A model generated the notes under the pieces. The model did not search any database. It saw only the letters and a program-made list of their open reading frames with translations, and was not told the origin of the DNA. This document shows positions 29,015 to 37,735 of a stretch of DNA of 56,411 nucleotides, one piece after another; within the stretch, counting starts at the first letter, position 1; each line of letters begins with the position of its first letter. Source of the DNA: a virus. The position numbers and the translations under genes were made by a program. Where the stretch lies: IMG/VR virus record IMGVR_UViG_3300032893_000056, positions 1 through 56,411 of that record, one strand, 5' to 3'.

Positions 29015-29252
29015 TGGAGAGCGAGACTACTCCTACGATACCCACTACGAAGCCAGTGCTGCCCAGCGAAAGCACCGATCTGAGCGCGTATTGGCCCGAA
29101 GGGAAATGGCCAAAGAAGGGAAGGTTCACAAAGGTGATAATAAGGATGTTGATCACAAGCGCTCGCTATCTAATGGCGGGTCAAACGATCGATCAAATAT
29201 GCGTGTCACGAGTGCTCACTTTAACCGCTCCCGGAAGAACAAAGACAAATGA
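29004..29252 (+). CDS. HNH-type protein next to terminase, 82 aa
   Basis: The start is the ATG at 29004, overlapping the small terminase by 11 bases. The C-terminal half has DVDHKRSLSNGGSNDRSNMR, the core of a compact HNH domain in which DH and N are the metal and catalytic residues. HNH proteins beside terminase assist cos cleavage in some phages. Others are simple homing genes, so the role is open. Confidence 0.75.
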   Translation: MKPNGERDYSYDTHYEASAAQRKHRSERVLARREMAKEGKVHKGDNKDVDHKRSLSNGGSNDRSNMRVTSAHFNRSRKNKDK

Positions 29253-30766
29253 TCTTGACAGCAGATGTAGTGTCAGGGTTTGTCGGAAGTGTCCTTGCTC
29301 CGAAGTTTGAAGATAGTTGTGCCTCGCCAGCATTCCACCATGAAATGTGGGAGTATTGCTGCTCTAAGAATCGCTACATTGCTATCGCTGCACCTCGGGG
29401 TCATGCGAAAACAACAGCAGTAACTCTTGGATACGGGTTGTCGTGTTTGCTGTTTCGAGAACGAAAATTCATGTTGTTGGTCTCTAACACGGAAGCACAA
29501 TCAGCACTATTTCTCGGAAATATCAAGCAACAACTTACAACTAACGAAACTCTGATTGACCTGTTCGGGATTAAACGACAACCTGATGGAAAGGTCAAAT
29601 TCATAAAAGATAGCGAAACAGACATCATCGTAGAGATGGATGACGGACATCAGTTCCGGATTATCGCTAAAGGTAGTGAACAAAAAGTTCGTGGTACCAC
29701 TTGGGGAACTGCTCGACCAGATCTGATTATTTGTGATGATATGGAAAATGATGAGCAGGTTATGTCCAAAGATCGTCGAGAAAAGTTCAAACGATGGTTC
29801 ACAGGCGCTTTGATTCCCTGTATGTCAGACAAAGGTATCATTCGAATGGTTGGCACCATCCTCCACATGGATAGTATGCTGGAGAATCTGATGCCTAAAC
29901 CCTACGATAAGAACACAATAACACTGCCTCTCAAGGAATACAGTCGTAAACCTATGAAGTGGGTGTCGATTAAGTACCGAGCCCATACAGACGATTTTAA
30001 GCAGCTTCTATGGCCTGAAAAGAAGTCAGCGGAGGATTTCCGAATTGAACGTGCTGATGCATTTGCCAATGGTCTTCAAGACGTTTATAGTCAGGAATAT
30101 CTTAATATTCCGATTGATGAATCGAGTACCTACTTCCGAAGAGCAGATTTTCGACCAATGGCAGAAGCAGACTTCTCGAAACCGGTACGCTTTTATATCA
30201 CCTGCGACTTGGCAATTTCCGATAAAGAGTATGCCGACTATTCTGTGTTTGTAGTTGGATCTGTCGATGAAGACAAGATTCTCAGTATTCGGAATGTGAT
30301 CCGGGAACGGATGGATGGTCGAGAGATTGTCGATACGATTCTAGCATTGCAACGGATGTACAAACCTGAAGCAATCGGTATTGAAGAAATGCAAGTATCC
30401 AAAGCAATTGGACCATTCCTTCGAGAAGAGATGGTCAAGCACAATAACTTCATCTCTCTGTATCCTCTGAAGCATGGTGGTAAGGATAAACTGACTCGCA
30501 GCCGTTCCATTCAAGCACGTATGCGTGCTCACGGATGTAAGTTCGATAAGTCGGGGGACTGGTATCCTCTCTTTGAAGAAGAGTGTATGCGATTCCCTAG
30601 GGATAAGCATGATGACCAGGTAGATGCTTTTGCTTATCTTGGTATGATGCTTGATGTGATTATCGAAGCACCTACGGTAGAAGATCTTGAAGAAGATGAA
30701 TATCAACGCGAACTAGAAGAATCCGGATTGGGTGATTCTGGTCGTAACGAGATAACGGGATATTGA
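29249..30766 (+). CDS. Terminase large subunit, 505 aa
   Basis: Packaging motor ATPase and nuclease. Walker A APRGHAKTT (48-56), Walker B LIICDD (159-164), coupling region TILHMDSMLEN. The C-terminal RNase H-like nuclease has the acidic residues in YITCDLAISDKEYADY, IGIEEMQVSK and KHDDQVDAFAYLGMM. The start overlaps the HNH gene stop (ATGA). Length is normal for podovirus terminases. Confidence 0.95.
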   Translation: MILTADVVSGFVGSVLAPKFEDSCASPAFHHEMWEYCCSKNRYIAIAAPRGHAKTTAVTLGYGLSCLLFRERKFMLLVSNTEAQSALFLGNIKQQLTTNETLIDLFGIKRQPDGKVKFIKDSETDIIVEMDDGHQFRIIAKGSEQKVRGTTWGTARPDLIICDDMENDEQVMSKDRREKFKRWFTGALIPCMSDKGIIRMVGTILHMDSMLENLMPKPYDKNTITLPLKEYSRKPMKWVSIKYRAHTDDFKQLLWPEKKSAEDFRIERADAFANGLQDVYSQEYLNIPIDESSTYFRRADFRPMAEADFSKPVRFYITCDLAISDKEYADYSVFVVGSVDEDKILSIRNVIRERMDGREIVDTILALQRMYKPEAIGIEEMQVSKAIGPFLREEMVKHNNFISLYPLKHGGKDKLTRSRSIQARMRAHGCKFDKSGDWYPLFEEECMRFPRDKHDDQVDAFAYLGMMLDVIIEAPTVEDLEEDEYQRELEESGLGDSGRNEITGY

Positions 30767-33063
30767 TGGCGATCAACAACACTCCTGGAAGTGCCCTCCA
30801 GGCTATGCAAGCGGGCGCACAACAGCCTGCTGACGGTGGACAAGGGGGTGGTATGGGTCAGGGCTTCGATCCCAACCAAGACCCGTATAACCTCGCTGCT
30901 GTGGGTCAGATGGCAGGCCAACAACAACAGCAGATGAATCAGATGCCCCAAGGAGGTCCCGAACAACCGGATATCCAGCACCCAGATTATCAGCATCCTA
31001 GCCAAAAACTTCGTGGTTTCATCGAAGAAGTCAACATCGCTGAGCATTTGGATGACGATAAGCTCAAGAAAATTGGATATGATTGTGCGGAAGGTTTTGA
31101 AACTGATCTAATGTCTCGGGAAGTTTGGGAACGGAAGTGTGATGAATATACGAAACTGGCTCTCCAAATTCAAGACCAAAAAGCCTACCCATGGCCAAAG
31201 GCCAGTAATGTTAAATATCCTCTTCTATCTACTGCTGCTATGCAGTTTGCTGCACGGGCTTATCCAACTCTGGTTCCTTCAGATGGTAAAGTGGTTCTTG
31301 GGCAAGTAATCGGTAAAGATCCAGACGATTCAAAGCAAGAACAAGCTGAGCGTATCTCAACCTATATGTCTTATGACATTATGCATCAGATGACGGGTTG
31401 GGAAGAAGACATGGACAAACTTTTGATCATGCTTCCAATTGTTGGGATCATGTTCAAAAAGACTTATTGGGACCCGATTAAGAAGAAAAACTGTAGTCAT
31501 CTGCTTTTGCCAAAGAGTGTTGTGGTCAATTATTGGGCCACGAATATGTGTGATACGGAACGGATCAGTGAGATCATTCCCATGTCTAAGCGTATTCTCA
31601 AACAGAAGCAAATGAGTAAACTGTATCTAGATTGTGATCTTGGGGCTCCTCCTAGCATTCCTTTTGAGTTCCATCCACGCCAGACGGATTGGATGCCTTC
31701 AAATGATGATACGACACCTTATGAGATCATCGAGCAACATTGTTATCTAGATCTGGATGAGGATGACTATGCTGAACCGTACATTGTTACGTTTCATCGA
31801 CAATCTCGAAAGGTTCTCCGGATTACTGCACGGTATGATGAGAGCACTATTCTATTTAATGATGATGGTACTCTTGCTGGTATTGAGCCCATTCATTACT
31901 ATACTAAGTTTGGCTTTATTCCTAGCCCTGATGGTAGTTTCTACGATATTGGGTTTGGGATGCTTCTGGGTCCTCTCAATGAATCGGTCAATACACTCAT
32001 TAACCAGTTGGTTGATGCAGGTACACTGAATAACCTTCAAGCTGGCTTTATTGGGAAGGGCCTTCGACTTCGTATGGGCGATATGCGCTTCATGCCCGGC
32101 CAATGGCAAGCAGTGAATGCAGTAGGCGATGATCTCAAGAAGCAGATTTTCCCACTTCCTACTAAAGAACCGAGTCCGGTTCTGTTCCAATTGATGGGAA
32201 CTCTGATCACTTCGGGTAAGGAATTGGCCTCTGTAGCTGAAATCTTTACTGGTAAAATGCCCGGTCAGAATACTCCTGCTACGACCACGATGGCTACGGT
32301 TGAACAAGGGATGAAGGTTTTCACGGCAATTTATAAGAGAATTTATCGTGCGCTCCAAGAGGAATTTTGCAAACTCTTTAAACTCAATGCCACGTATCTT
32401 GATCCCCAAACGTACAGTTCCGTCATTAATGAACCGATTGGACCGGATGATTTCGACGAAACAACGTATCGAGTTATTCCAGCAGCGGACCCCAATGCTG
32501 TTAGCGCTCAGGAAAAACTTCAGAAAGCAGAGAGTCTGCTCCAGCTTCTTCCGATTGGTGTTCTCGATCCTGTGGCAGTTATTAAGCGTGTTCTTCAAGC
32601 TCAGGAACAGCCGAACTTCGAACAACTCCTTAATCAACAGGTACAACAGACAGGCCAAATGCCTCCACCGCCGCCTGATCCGAAGGTACAAGAACTTCAA
32701 ATGAAGCAGCAAGCTCAACAGCAAGATGCTCAATTGAAGATGACTATGGGTCAGCAACAGATGGAATTGGATGCACGAGATAAGCAACAACAGATGGCTA
32801 TGGCCGCACAAGAGCATCAACAGAAGATGCAAATGCAAGCCCAAGAAGCTCAGATGAATGCTGCTGCTCAAGCACACCAAATCCAAGCTCAGATTCAAGG
32901 TGAAAACCTGAAGATGCAGCACCAGCAACAAATGCATCACCAAGCACTACAACAGACACAAGAAACGCATAAGGCGAATCTCAAACATACCGCAGAGGTC
33001 ACAAAATCGAAAGCCGCAGCAGCCAAACACGCGCCTTCCAAGACTGGAAGCGCCAAGAAATAA
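30766..33063 (+). CDS. Portal protein, 765 aa
   Basis: P22-type large portal: a conserved core of ~600 residues (PWPKASNVKYPLL, a trans-membrane-like helix region, then TGKMPGQNTPATTTMATVEQ) forms the dodecameric DNA channel at the head vertex. The last ~130 residues are extremely Gln/Met/Ala-rich and would form a long coiled barrel like the P22 portal barrel. The start is the ATG at 30766, overlapping the terminase stop (TGATG). Confidence 0.92.
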   Translation: MAINNTPGSALQAMQAGAQQPADGGQGGGMGQGFDPNQDPYNLAAVGQMAGQQQQQMNQMPQGGPEQPDIQHPDYQHPSQKLRGFIEEVNIAEHLDDDKLKKIGYDCAEGFETDLMSREVWERKCDEYTKLALQIQDQKAYPWPKASNVKYPLLSTAAMQFAARAYPTLVPSDGKVVLGQVIGKDPDDSKQEQAERISTYMSYDIMHQMTGWEEDMDKLLIMLPIVGIMFKKTYWDPIKKKNCSHLLLPKSVVVNYWATNMCDTERISEIIPMSKRILKQKQMSKLYLDCDLGAPPSIPFEFHPRQTDWMPSNDDTTPYEIIEQHCYLDLDEDDYAEPYIVTFHRQSRKVLRITARYDESTILFNDDGTLAGIEPIHYYTKFGFIPSPDGSFYDIGFGMLLGPLNESVNTLINQLVDAGTLNNLQAGFIGKGLRLRMGDMRFMPGQWQAVNAVGDDLKKQIFPLPTKEPSPVLFQLMGTLITSGKELASVAEIFTGKMPGQNTPATTTMATVEQGMKVFTAIYKRIYRALQEEFCKLFKLNATYLDPQTYSSVINEPIGPDDFDETTYRVIPAADPNAVSAQEKLQKAESLLQLLPIGVLDPVAVIKRVLQAQEQPNFEQLLNQQVQQTGQMPPPPPDPKVQELQMKQQAQQQDAQLKMTMGQQQMELDARDKQQQMAMAAQEHQQKMQMQAQEAQMNAAAQAHQIQAQIQGENLKMQHQQQMHHQALQQTQETHKANLKHTAEVTKSKAAAAKHAPSKTGSAKK

Positions 33064-33101
33064 CTCAGGCAATCTTTGAGACTCTTAAGGCCCTAAAAGC
33101 T

Positions 33102-33239
33102 GTGAGTCTTGAACACCTAGAGTTTAATGCGGGCAAAGAGCCCACAGAAGACCGGTACCATGTAGGATTTATTGCCGGAATCAACGCAGTGTTGAACGTT
33201 CATCTAGATGATCTTGTAGAGGATATTAATGACGATTAA
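33102..33239 (+). CDS. Small conserved-looking protein after portal, at least 45 aa
   Basis: Frame ending GINAVLNVHLDDLVEDINDD and overlapping the co-chaperonin start by 11 bases. The only standard start is the GTG at 33102. The frame is open and protein-like for about 40 codons further upstream (FQDWKRQEITQAIFETLKAL), overlapping the portal 3' end without an ATG, GTG or TTG. That suggests a non-canonical start, a -1 frameshift from portal, or a sequencing error. The full frame resembles small proteins found beside portal genes. Confidence 0.58.
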   Translation: MSLEHLEFNAGKEPTEDRYHVGFIAGINAVLNVHLDDLVEDINDD

Positions 33240-33570
33240 AGCTGTTCTCCATCGGCTTGTAGTCAAGCCTGTTGAATTGGAAGAGTATGATGAAGTTGAT
33301 GCCAAACTCAAAGAACTTGGGTTTGTCAAAGGTATCACCGAAGAAACTAAGTATCACAAGACTCAAATTGACCAAGGTTATGTGTTGGATGTAGGTCCGA
33401 CGGCTTTTCTGGATTATGTAAAGAAGCACGATCTTCCAGTTCCTGTCAAAGTTGGTACTCTTGTTACGTATGCTCGCCACAGTGGCAAGTGGCTCAAAGA
33501 TGGTGAAGAAGATGTAGTAGTTATCAATGATGATGATGTGCTTGCATATCACGTCAAATCAGAGGAATAA
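33229..33570 (+). CDS. GroES-like co-chaperonin, 113 aa
   Basis: Cpn10 pattern: KAVLHRLVVKPVELEEYD at the N-terminus, a mobile-loop region, then QGYVLDVGPTAFLD, VKVGTLVTYARHSGKWL and VVVINDDDVLAYHV. It would cap host GroEL, as T4 gp31 does to fold its capsid protein. Its position between portal and scaffold genes fits a role in folding the major capsid protein. Confidence 0.88.
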   Translation: MTIKAVLHRLVVKPVELEEYDEVDAKLKELGFVKGITEETKYHKTQIDQGYVLDVGPTAFLDYVKKHDLPVPVKVGTLVTYARHSGKWLKDGEEDVVVINDDDVLAYHVKSEE

Positions 33571-33576
33571 ACAGAG

Positions 33577-34359
33577 ATGAGCGAAGAAATCCAAGCCTCC
33601 CAAAACGAAGGCACAGCAGTTCCCGGTGAATTTACCCCAACTCAACAAGAGGCAATTAGCCAAGGTTGGGTGCCCAAGGAAGAGTATGAAGGTGATCCGG
33701 AAAAATGGGTAGATGCCGGTGAATTTGTCCGCCGCGGTGAACTATTCCGTAAGATTGAATCTCAATCCAAGGAACTCAAGGATGTGCGAAAGGCCCTTGC
33801 AGAACTGGCTAAGCACAATTCCAAAATTCGAGAGATTGAGTATCAACGTGCTCTCGACGCTCTTAAGCAAGAGAAGAAGCTAGCTCTTAATGAAGGTGAT
33901 GCAGATCGAGTTGTAGATATCGATGAAAAGATCGATCTCGTAAAGACACAACAACGCCAAGACCAACAAGCGGCTGTGCAGGCAGCAGTGCCTCAAGAAG
34001 TCCATCCTGAGTTGAAGAACTGGATTAACCGCAATGGTTGGTATGAAACGACTCCCTCAATGCGAGGCTGGGCAGATGCCCGAGGTGTTGAACTTGCACA
34101 AGAAGGCAAGTCTCCCAATGAAGTCCTTAGCATTCTGGAACGGGAAGTCAAAACTCGCTTCAGTGAAAAGTTCCACAACCCTAACAGGGAAAGGCCCGCT
34201 GCGGTAGAGGCTCCGGCCCGTACCCGTGGTACTAAGGCAGAGCCCGAATACGAGTTGTCGGATGTTGAGAAACAAGTTATGAATACTCTCATTCGCCAAG
34301 GTGTGATGACGAAAGAGAAGTATATTGCCGATCTCAAGGCAATCAAGGAAAAGAATTAA
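33577..34359 (+). CDS. Capsid scaffolding protein, 260 aa
   Basis: Acidic, highly helical protein: EFVRRGELFRKIESQSKELK, then Lys/Glu/Gln-rich coiled coil to ~residue 150, and a basic C-terminus (MTKEKYIADLKAIKEKN) of the sort that binds coat protein. Length, charge layout and location between portal and capsid genes are typical. It directs procapsid assembly and then leaves. Confidence 0.85.
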   Translation: MSEEIQASQNEGTAVPGEFTPTQQEAISQGWVPKEEYEGDPEKWVDAGEFVRRGELFRKIESQSKELKDVRKALAELAKHNSKIREIEYQRALDALKQEKKLALNEGDADRVVDIDEKIDLVKTQQRQDQQAAVQAAVPQEVHPELKNWINRNGWYETTPSMRGWADARGVELAQEGKSPNEVLSILEREVKTRFSEKFHNPNRERPAAVEAPARTRGTKAEPEYELSDVEKQVMNTLIRQGVMTKEKYIADLKAIKEKN

Positions 34360-34377
34360 TCCCAGAGGATCAACGAA

Positions 34378-34815
34378 ATGAACCGTAGAAACGCTAATAC
34401 ATCGGTAGACTCGAATGTGGTTGCGGAGGCGCGACCGAAACGGATTGCAGTTGGTTTGCGTCCGAAACTGGCTCTCATTGGAAAAGACCCCAACTACGAA
34501 TATCGTTATGTGAATGATACTCCGGGTCGTATTTCAATGTTTAAACAAGGTGGTTGGGAACTCGTGACTAATCATGAGGTAGACACCGGTAACTTCCGTG
34601 CAGAAGATGCATCGGAACTCGGTAGTCTGGCTTATTCGATTGTCGATAGCGGTACTGGACTGAAGGCTTATGTCATGAAGATTCGAAAAGAGTGGTATGA
34701 TGAATTCATGCAAGAGGCTGAACAGGAAGTCCACCGAACTGAGGAAACCCTTCGCCCTAATGATAACGATGGCGGATATGGCTCTGTTAAAATTGATCGT
34801 TCTGGTCGAAAGTAA
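34378..34815 (+). CDS. Conserved head-region protein, 145 aa
   Basis: Contains EYRYVNDTPGRISMFKQGGW, then a central domain and a C-terminal YDEFMQEAEQEVHRTEE. A protein with this type of sequence often precedes the capsid genes in podoviruses; its role, whether head assembly or minor scaffold, is not certain. A Gly/Asp-rich flexible tail follows. Confidence 0.65.
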   Translation: MNRRNANTSVDSNVVAEARPKRIAVGLRPKLALIGKDPNYEYRYVNDTPGRISMFKQGGWELVTNHEVDTGNFRAEDASELGSLAYSIVDSGTGLKAYVMKIRKEWYDEFMQEAEQEVHRTEETLRPNDNDGGYGSVKIDRSGRK

Positions 34816-34861
34816 AACATCCGTTAGCCATCTATATATTTAACCTAAATGGAGTTTATAA

Positions 34862-35476
34862 ATGGCTAACGTTAGTCGCCCGAATGGCCTCCGTCCGGTG
34901 AAGCATATTAACGGTTCCCCCTTCAATGGTCAAGTGAACCGCTATTACGCTGCTTCTACGGATGGCACGGCTATTTTCAATGGTGATCTGGTAACCCTCG
35001 CGGCAGTCACCGAAAACCCCGGTGCTACACTTCTGGGTGGTTTTAATGCAACTGTTGGTGGTACCCAAGGTGTGACCAAAGCTACGCTTGGTGCAGGTAA
35101 TCCTGTGGTTGGTGTTGCTGTTGGTTTTATGATTAATCCCCTTAACTTGAATACGCCGCAGTATCGTACGGCTTCGACGGCAATGTATGTTCTCGTTGCG
35201 GACAATCCGGATACCGTGTTTGAAATTCAATCCCAAGTCGCTCCGACGCCTACGGATCTGAATAGCAATGCAGTGGTTACGGATGGTGGTGGTTCGACTA
35301 CGACTGGTCTTTCGGGTCAATATATCAGTTCGTACAACACTGGTGCAACGAACCAGCTTAAGGTTGTTGGTGCAGTTCAACGTGTTGACAACGATATCAC
35401 GTCGGCAAATTACAAGGTTCTTGTTGTGCTTAATAACCACCAGTATAACGGTGGCACCGGCACGGCTGGCGTCTAA
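34862..35476 (+). CDS. Capsid decoration/structural protein, 204 aa
   Basis: Begins MANVSRPNGLRPVKHINGSP, a conserved phage structural pattern, and is rich in Gly, Thr, Val and Asn with a beta-sheet character. It lies immediately before the major capsid gene and shares its biased codon use, as expected for an abundant protein. It is most likely a cement or decoration protein. Confidence 0.75.
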   Translation: MANVSRPNGLRPVKHINGSPFNGQVNRYYAASTDGTAIFNGDLVTLAAVTENPGATLLGGFNATVGGTQGVTKATLGAGNPVVGVAVGFMINPLNLNTPQYRTASTAMYVLVADNPDTVFEIQSQVAPTPTDLNSNAVVTDGGGSTTTGLSGQYISSYNTGATNQLKVVGAVQRVDNDITSANYKVLVVLNNHQYNGGTGTAGV

Positions 35477-35491
35477 TAGGAGGATTAAAAA

Positions 35492-36406
35492 ATGCCCGGT
35501 CTTATTAATAGTAGTTCATTTGCCAAGGCCCTTTGGCCCGGTGTAAATACATGGTATGGTAAGTCGTATGATGAGTATCCGGTTGAGTGGGACAAACTCT
35601 TCGAAAAGTTTACCTCGCGTAAGCAGTATGAAGAAGATGTTGGTATCTCGTCTTTTGGTCTTGCTTCGGTGAAACCGGAAGGTTCGGCTATCACGTATGA
35701 TGGTGAAAACCAAGCGTTCACGACTCGCTATACGCACGTTGTGTATGCTCTTGGCTTCCAGATCACGCGTGAAATTATGGAAGATGATCAGTATGACGTG
35801 GTTGGTCAGCGTCGTGCTCAAGGTCTTGCATTCTCGATCCGCCAGACGAAGGAAGTGGTTGGTGCCAACGTGTACAATCGGGCCTTCAACTCGTCGTATG
35901 TTGGTGGTGATGGCGTCTCGATGATCAATGCATCGCACCCGAACTTCGCTGGTGGTACGTGGTCGAATCAGATCGCTACCGCAGCCGACCTTTCGGAAGC
36001 GGCCCTTGAACAAGCTTGTATTGACATTGCCAACTTCACGAACGATCGTGGTCTGCGTATTGCTGTTCGTCCGGAATCGCTTATTCTTCCGATTCAACTT
36101 GAATTTGAAGCTGAGCGTATCCTGAAGACAGAGCGGCGTGTTGGTTCGAATCTGAACGACATCAATGCAATCCGTGAGACGGGTCGTTTCCCGAAGGGCA
36201 TCGTCCTTAACCACTACTTCACGAATCCGCTTGCTTGGTTCATCCGCACGGATGTGAAGAATAGTCTGAAGATGTTTGAGCGTCGTGGTGACGAATTCGA
36301 GATGGATAACGACTTCGATACTGAAAATGCTCGCTTCAAGGCAACGTCGCGTTATAGCTTTGGTTGGACTGATCCGCGTGGTATCTACGGTTCGGCTGGC
36401 GTCTAA
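35492..36406 (+). CDS. Major capsid protein, 304 aa
   Basis: Preceded by AGGAGGATTAAAAA, the strongest RBS in the late arm. Motifs such as WYGKSYDEYPVEWDKLFEKF, FQITREIMEDDQYD and a C-terminal ATSRYSFGWTDPRGIYGSAGV match major capsid proteins of several podoviruses, presumably with the HK97 fold. A terminator-like hairpin follows directly, as is common behind coat genes. Confidence 0.9.
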   Translation: MPGLINSSSFAKALWPGVNTWYGKSYDEYPVEWDKLFEKFTSRKQYEEDVGISSFGLASVKPEGSAITYDGENQAFTTRYTHVVYALGFQITREIMEDDQYDVVGQRRAQGLAFSIRQTKEVVGANVYNRAFNSSYVGGDGVSMINASHPNFAGGTWSNQIATAADLSEAALEQACIDIANFTNDRGLRIAVRPESLILPIQLEFEAERILKTERRVGSNLNDINAIRETGRFPKGIVLNHYFTNPLAWFIRTDVKNSLKMFERRGDEFEMDNDFDTENARFKATSRYSFGWTDPRGIYGSAGV

Positions 36407-36415
36407 TCTGAATCC

Positions 36416-36435
36416 GGGGCCTCTTCGGGGGCTCC
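36416..36435 (+). terminator. Hairpin after major capsid gene
   Basis: Stem GGGGCC/GGCTCC (one G-U pair) with a TCTTCGGG loop and a short TT only. Probably a weak attenuator or an mRNA-stabilising 3' hairpin that keeps capsid mRNA more abundant than downstream messages. Confidence 0.55.
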
Positions 36436-36452
36436 TTAATGGAGAAATTTAA

Positions 36453-36932
36453 ATGGGTATTAAAAATGTAGCTGATCTCGTTCAGCTCAACCCCAGTTTC
36501 CCGGATGCCCTGAACCCGGTTCGCAAATCGTATCTGGTAGTTCCCTTTCAGGTTCTGCGCACGAATACGACTGCTACGAAGATCGCTGTTCTTCCGGCGG
36601 ATGCAACGATTCTTGGTATTCGGATGTACAGTACGACGGCATCCAATGCTGGTACGACGGCCACGATTGCTCTTACCGGCCAAGGTGTTGGTCCTTCGGG
36701 TCAAGCAATGAACTTTGGTACGTTCAACGTTCTTGCTGCCGGTGGTTTGACTCCGGGGACGGTGCTGTTGAATACGACGGTTGGTCCCTCGGGTACTGGT
36801 GTTTACAATCTGGAACGTGCTCCAGCAGTACAAACGCAAGGCGACATGATCATCTATGCAACGTACGCGGAAACGGGTACGGCTTCGAGCACGGGTGGTC
36901 CGTGGTATTTTGTGATTGAGTATGTGAGGTAA
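36453..36932 (+). CDS. Structural protein, 159 aa
   Basis: Beta-rich, Thr/Gly/Ala-rich: SYLVVPFQVLRTNTTATKIA ... LPADATILGIRM ... GDMIIYATYAETG. It resembles small virion proteins encoded after the capsid gene in podoviruses, possibly head decoration or completion. No catalytic motif. Confidence 0.68.
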   Translation: MGIKNVADLVQLNPSFPDALNPVRKSYLVVPFQVLRTNTTATKIAVLPADATILGIRMYSTTASNAGTTATIALTGQGVGPSGQAMNFGTFNVLAAGGLTPGTVLLNTTVGPSGTGVYNLERAPAVQTQGDMIIYATYAETGTASSTGGPWYFVIEYVR

Positions 36933-36933
36933 T

Positions 36934-36958
36934 GGGAGGGGGCTACGGCCCCCATCCC
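36934..36958 (+). terminator. Strong hairpin between structural genes
   Basis: GGGAGGGGGC-tacg-GCCCCCATCCC: an almost continuous stem of about ten G-C pairs with a TACG tetraloop, lacking a T-run. Likely an attenuator or RNA-stability element. Confidence 0.6.
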
Positions 36959-36963
36959 TACTT

Positions 36964-37413
36964 ATGGCACTCGATAACGGAAAAATTGCATGGAAAATTG
37001 GATCGAATGATCTGATTGTTCCTGATCGAAAGCCGATTCTTTATGCATCGGTTGTTCTTAATGCCGCGTCAGGAACAACTCCTGTTACGCTGATTACAGG
37101 TTCACCTTATTATTATATCACGCGTCTTTTGGTATCTATCGATCCCACCTGTACGACTTCTGGTGGTGGTATTGTAGCGGTGAATTTTACTGATTCCGCT
37201 TTTGGTCTCATTGGTTCCGCACGCGGATATTGCCCGGCTTCCTTTACTGCTCCTACAATGGCCATCGCATCTACCATTGTTGAATCTGGTACGGGCTACT
37301 ATTTCAACTCGACGACGGTGGGTTCTACCCTTTCGGTGGCTCTCAATAACGCACTTACTGCTGGTTCGTATCGGGTGGCAATTAATTATGGTCTTACTAA
37401 CTATACGGCTTAA
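36964..37413 (+). CDS. Structural protein, 149 aa
   Basis: Beta-rich Ser/Thr/Gly protein (LYASVVLNAASGTTPVTLIT ... TGYYFNSTTVGSTLSVALNN). No family recognised. Its location and composition match virion accessory proteins. Confidence 0.65.
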   Translation: MALDNGKIAWKIGSNDLIVPDRKPILYASVVLNAASGTTPVTLITGSPYYYITRLLVSIDPTCTTSGGGIVAVNFTDSAFGLIGSARGYCPASFTAPTMAIASTIVESGTGYYFNSTTVGSTLSVALNNALTAGSYRVAINYGLTNYTA

Positions 37414-37418
37414 ATATC

Positions 37419-37733
37419 ATGAGACGAATCACTGAAACAGTTACCGGCGTTGGTACGTCGCCTATCCTGCCGATGGATTATCGGTCACAAGTATTTAATG
37501 TCGGGTTCGGCTGTGAAGTTACCGGTTCTGCTACCTACACAGTCCAACATACCTTTGATGACATTTACAATACGGCAATCACTCCCGTGTGGTTCAACCA
37601 TGCCTTTGTCGCAGGCGCGACTACGAATATGGATGGTAACTATGCATTCCCTATTGCCGCTATGCGCTTGAATATTACTGCCGGCACTGGTAGTGTCACG
37701 ATCAATATCCTGAGCACCTCTGGTCAAGGCTAA
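37419..37733 (+). CDS. Structural protein, 104 aa
   Basis: Begins MRRITETVTGVGTSPILPMD; a compact all-beta domain (SATYTVQHTFDDIYNTAITP) ending GSVTINILSTSGQG. The pattern is seen in small phage virion proteins, perhaps a head-tail or decoration element. Function unknown. Confidence 0.65.
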   Translation: MRRITETVTGVGTSPILPMDYRSQVFNVGFGCEVTGSATYTVQHTFDDIYNTAITPVWFNHAFVAGATTNMDGNYAFPIAAMRLNITAGTGSVTINILSTSGQG

Positions 37734-37735
37734 GT

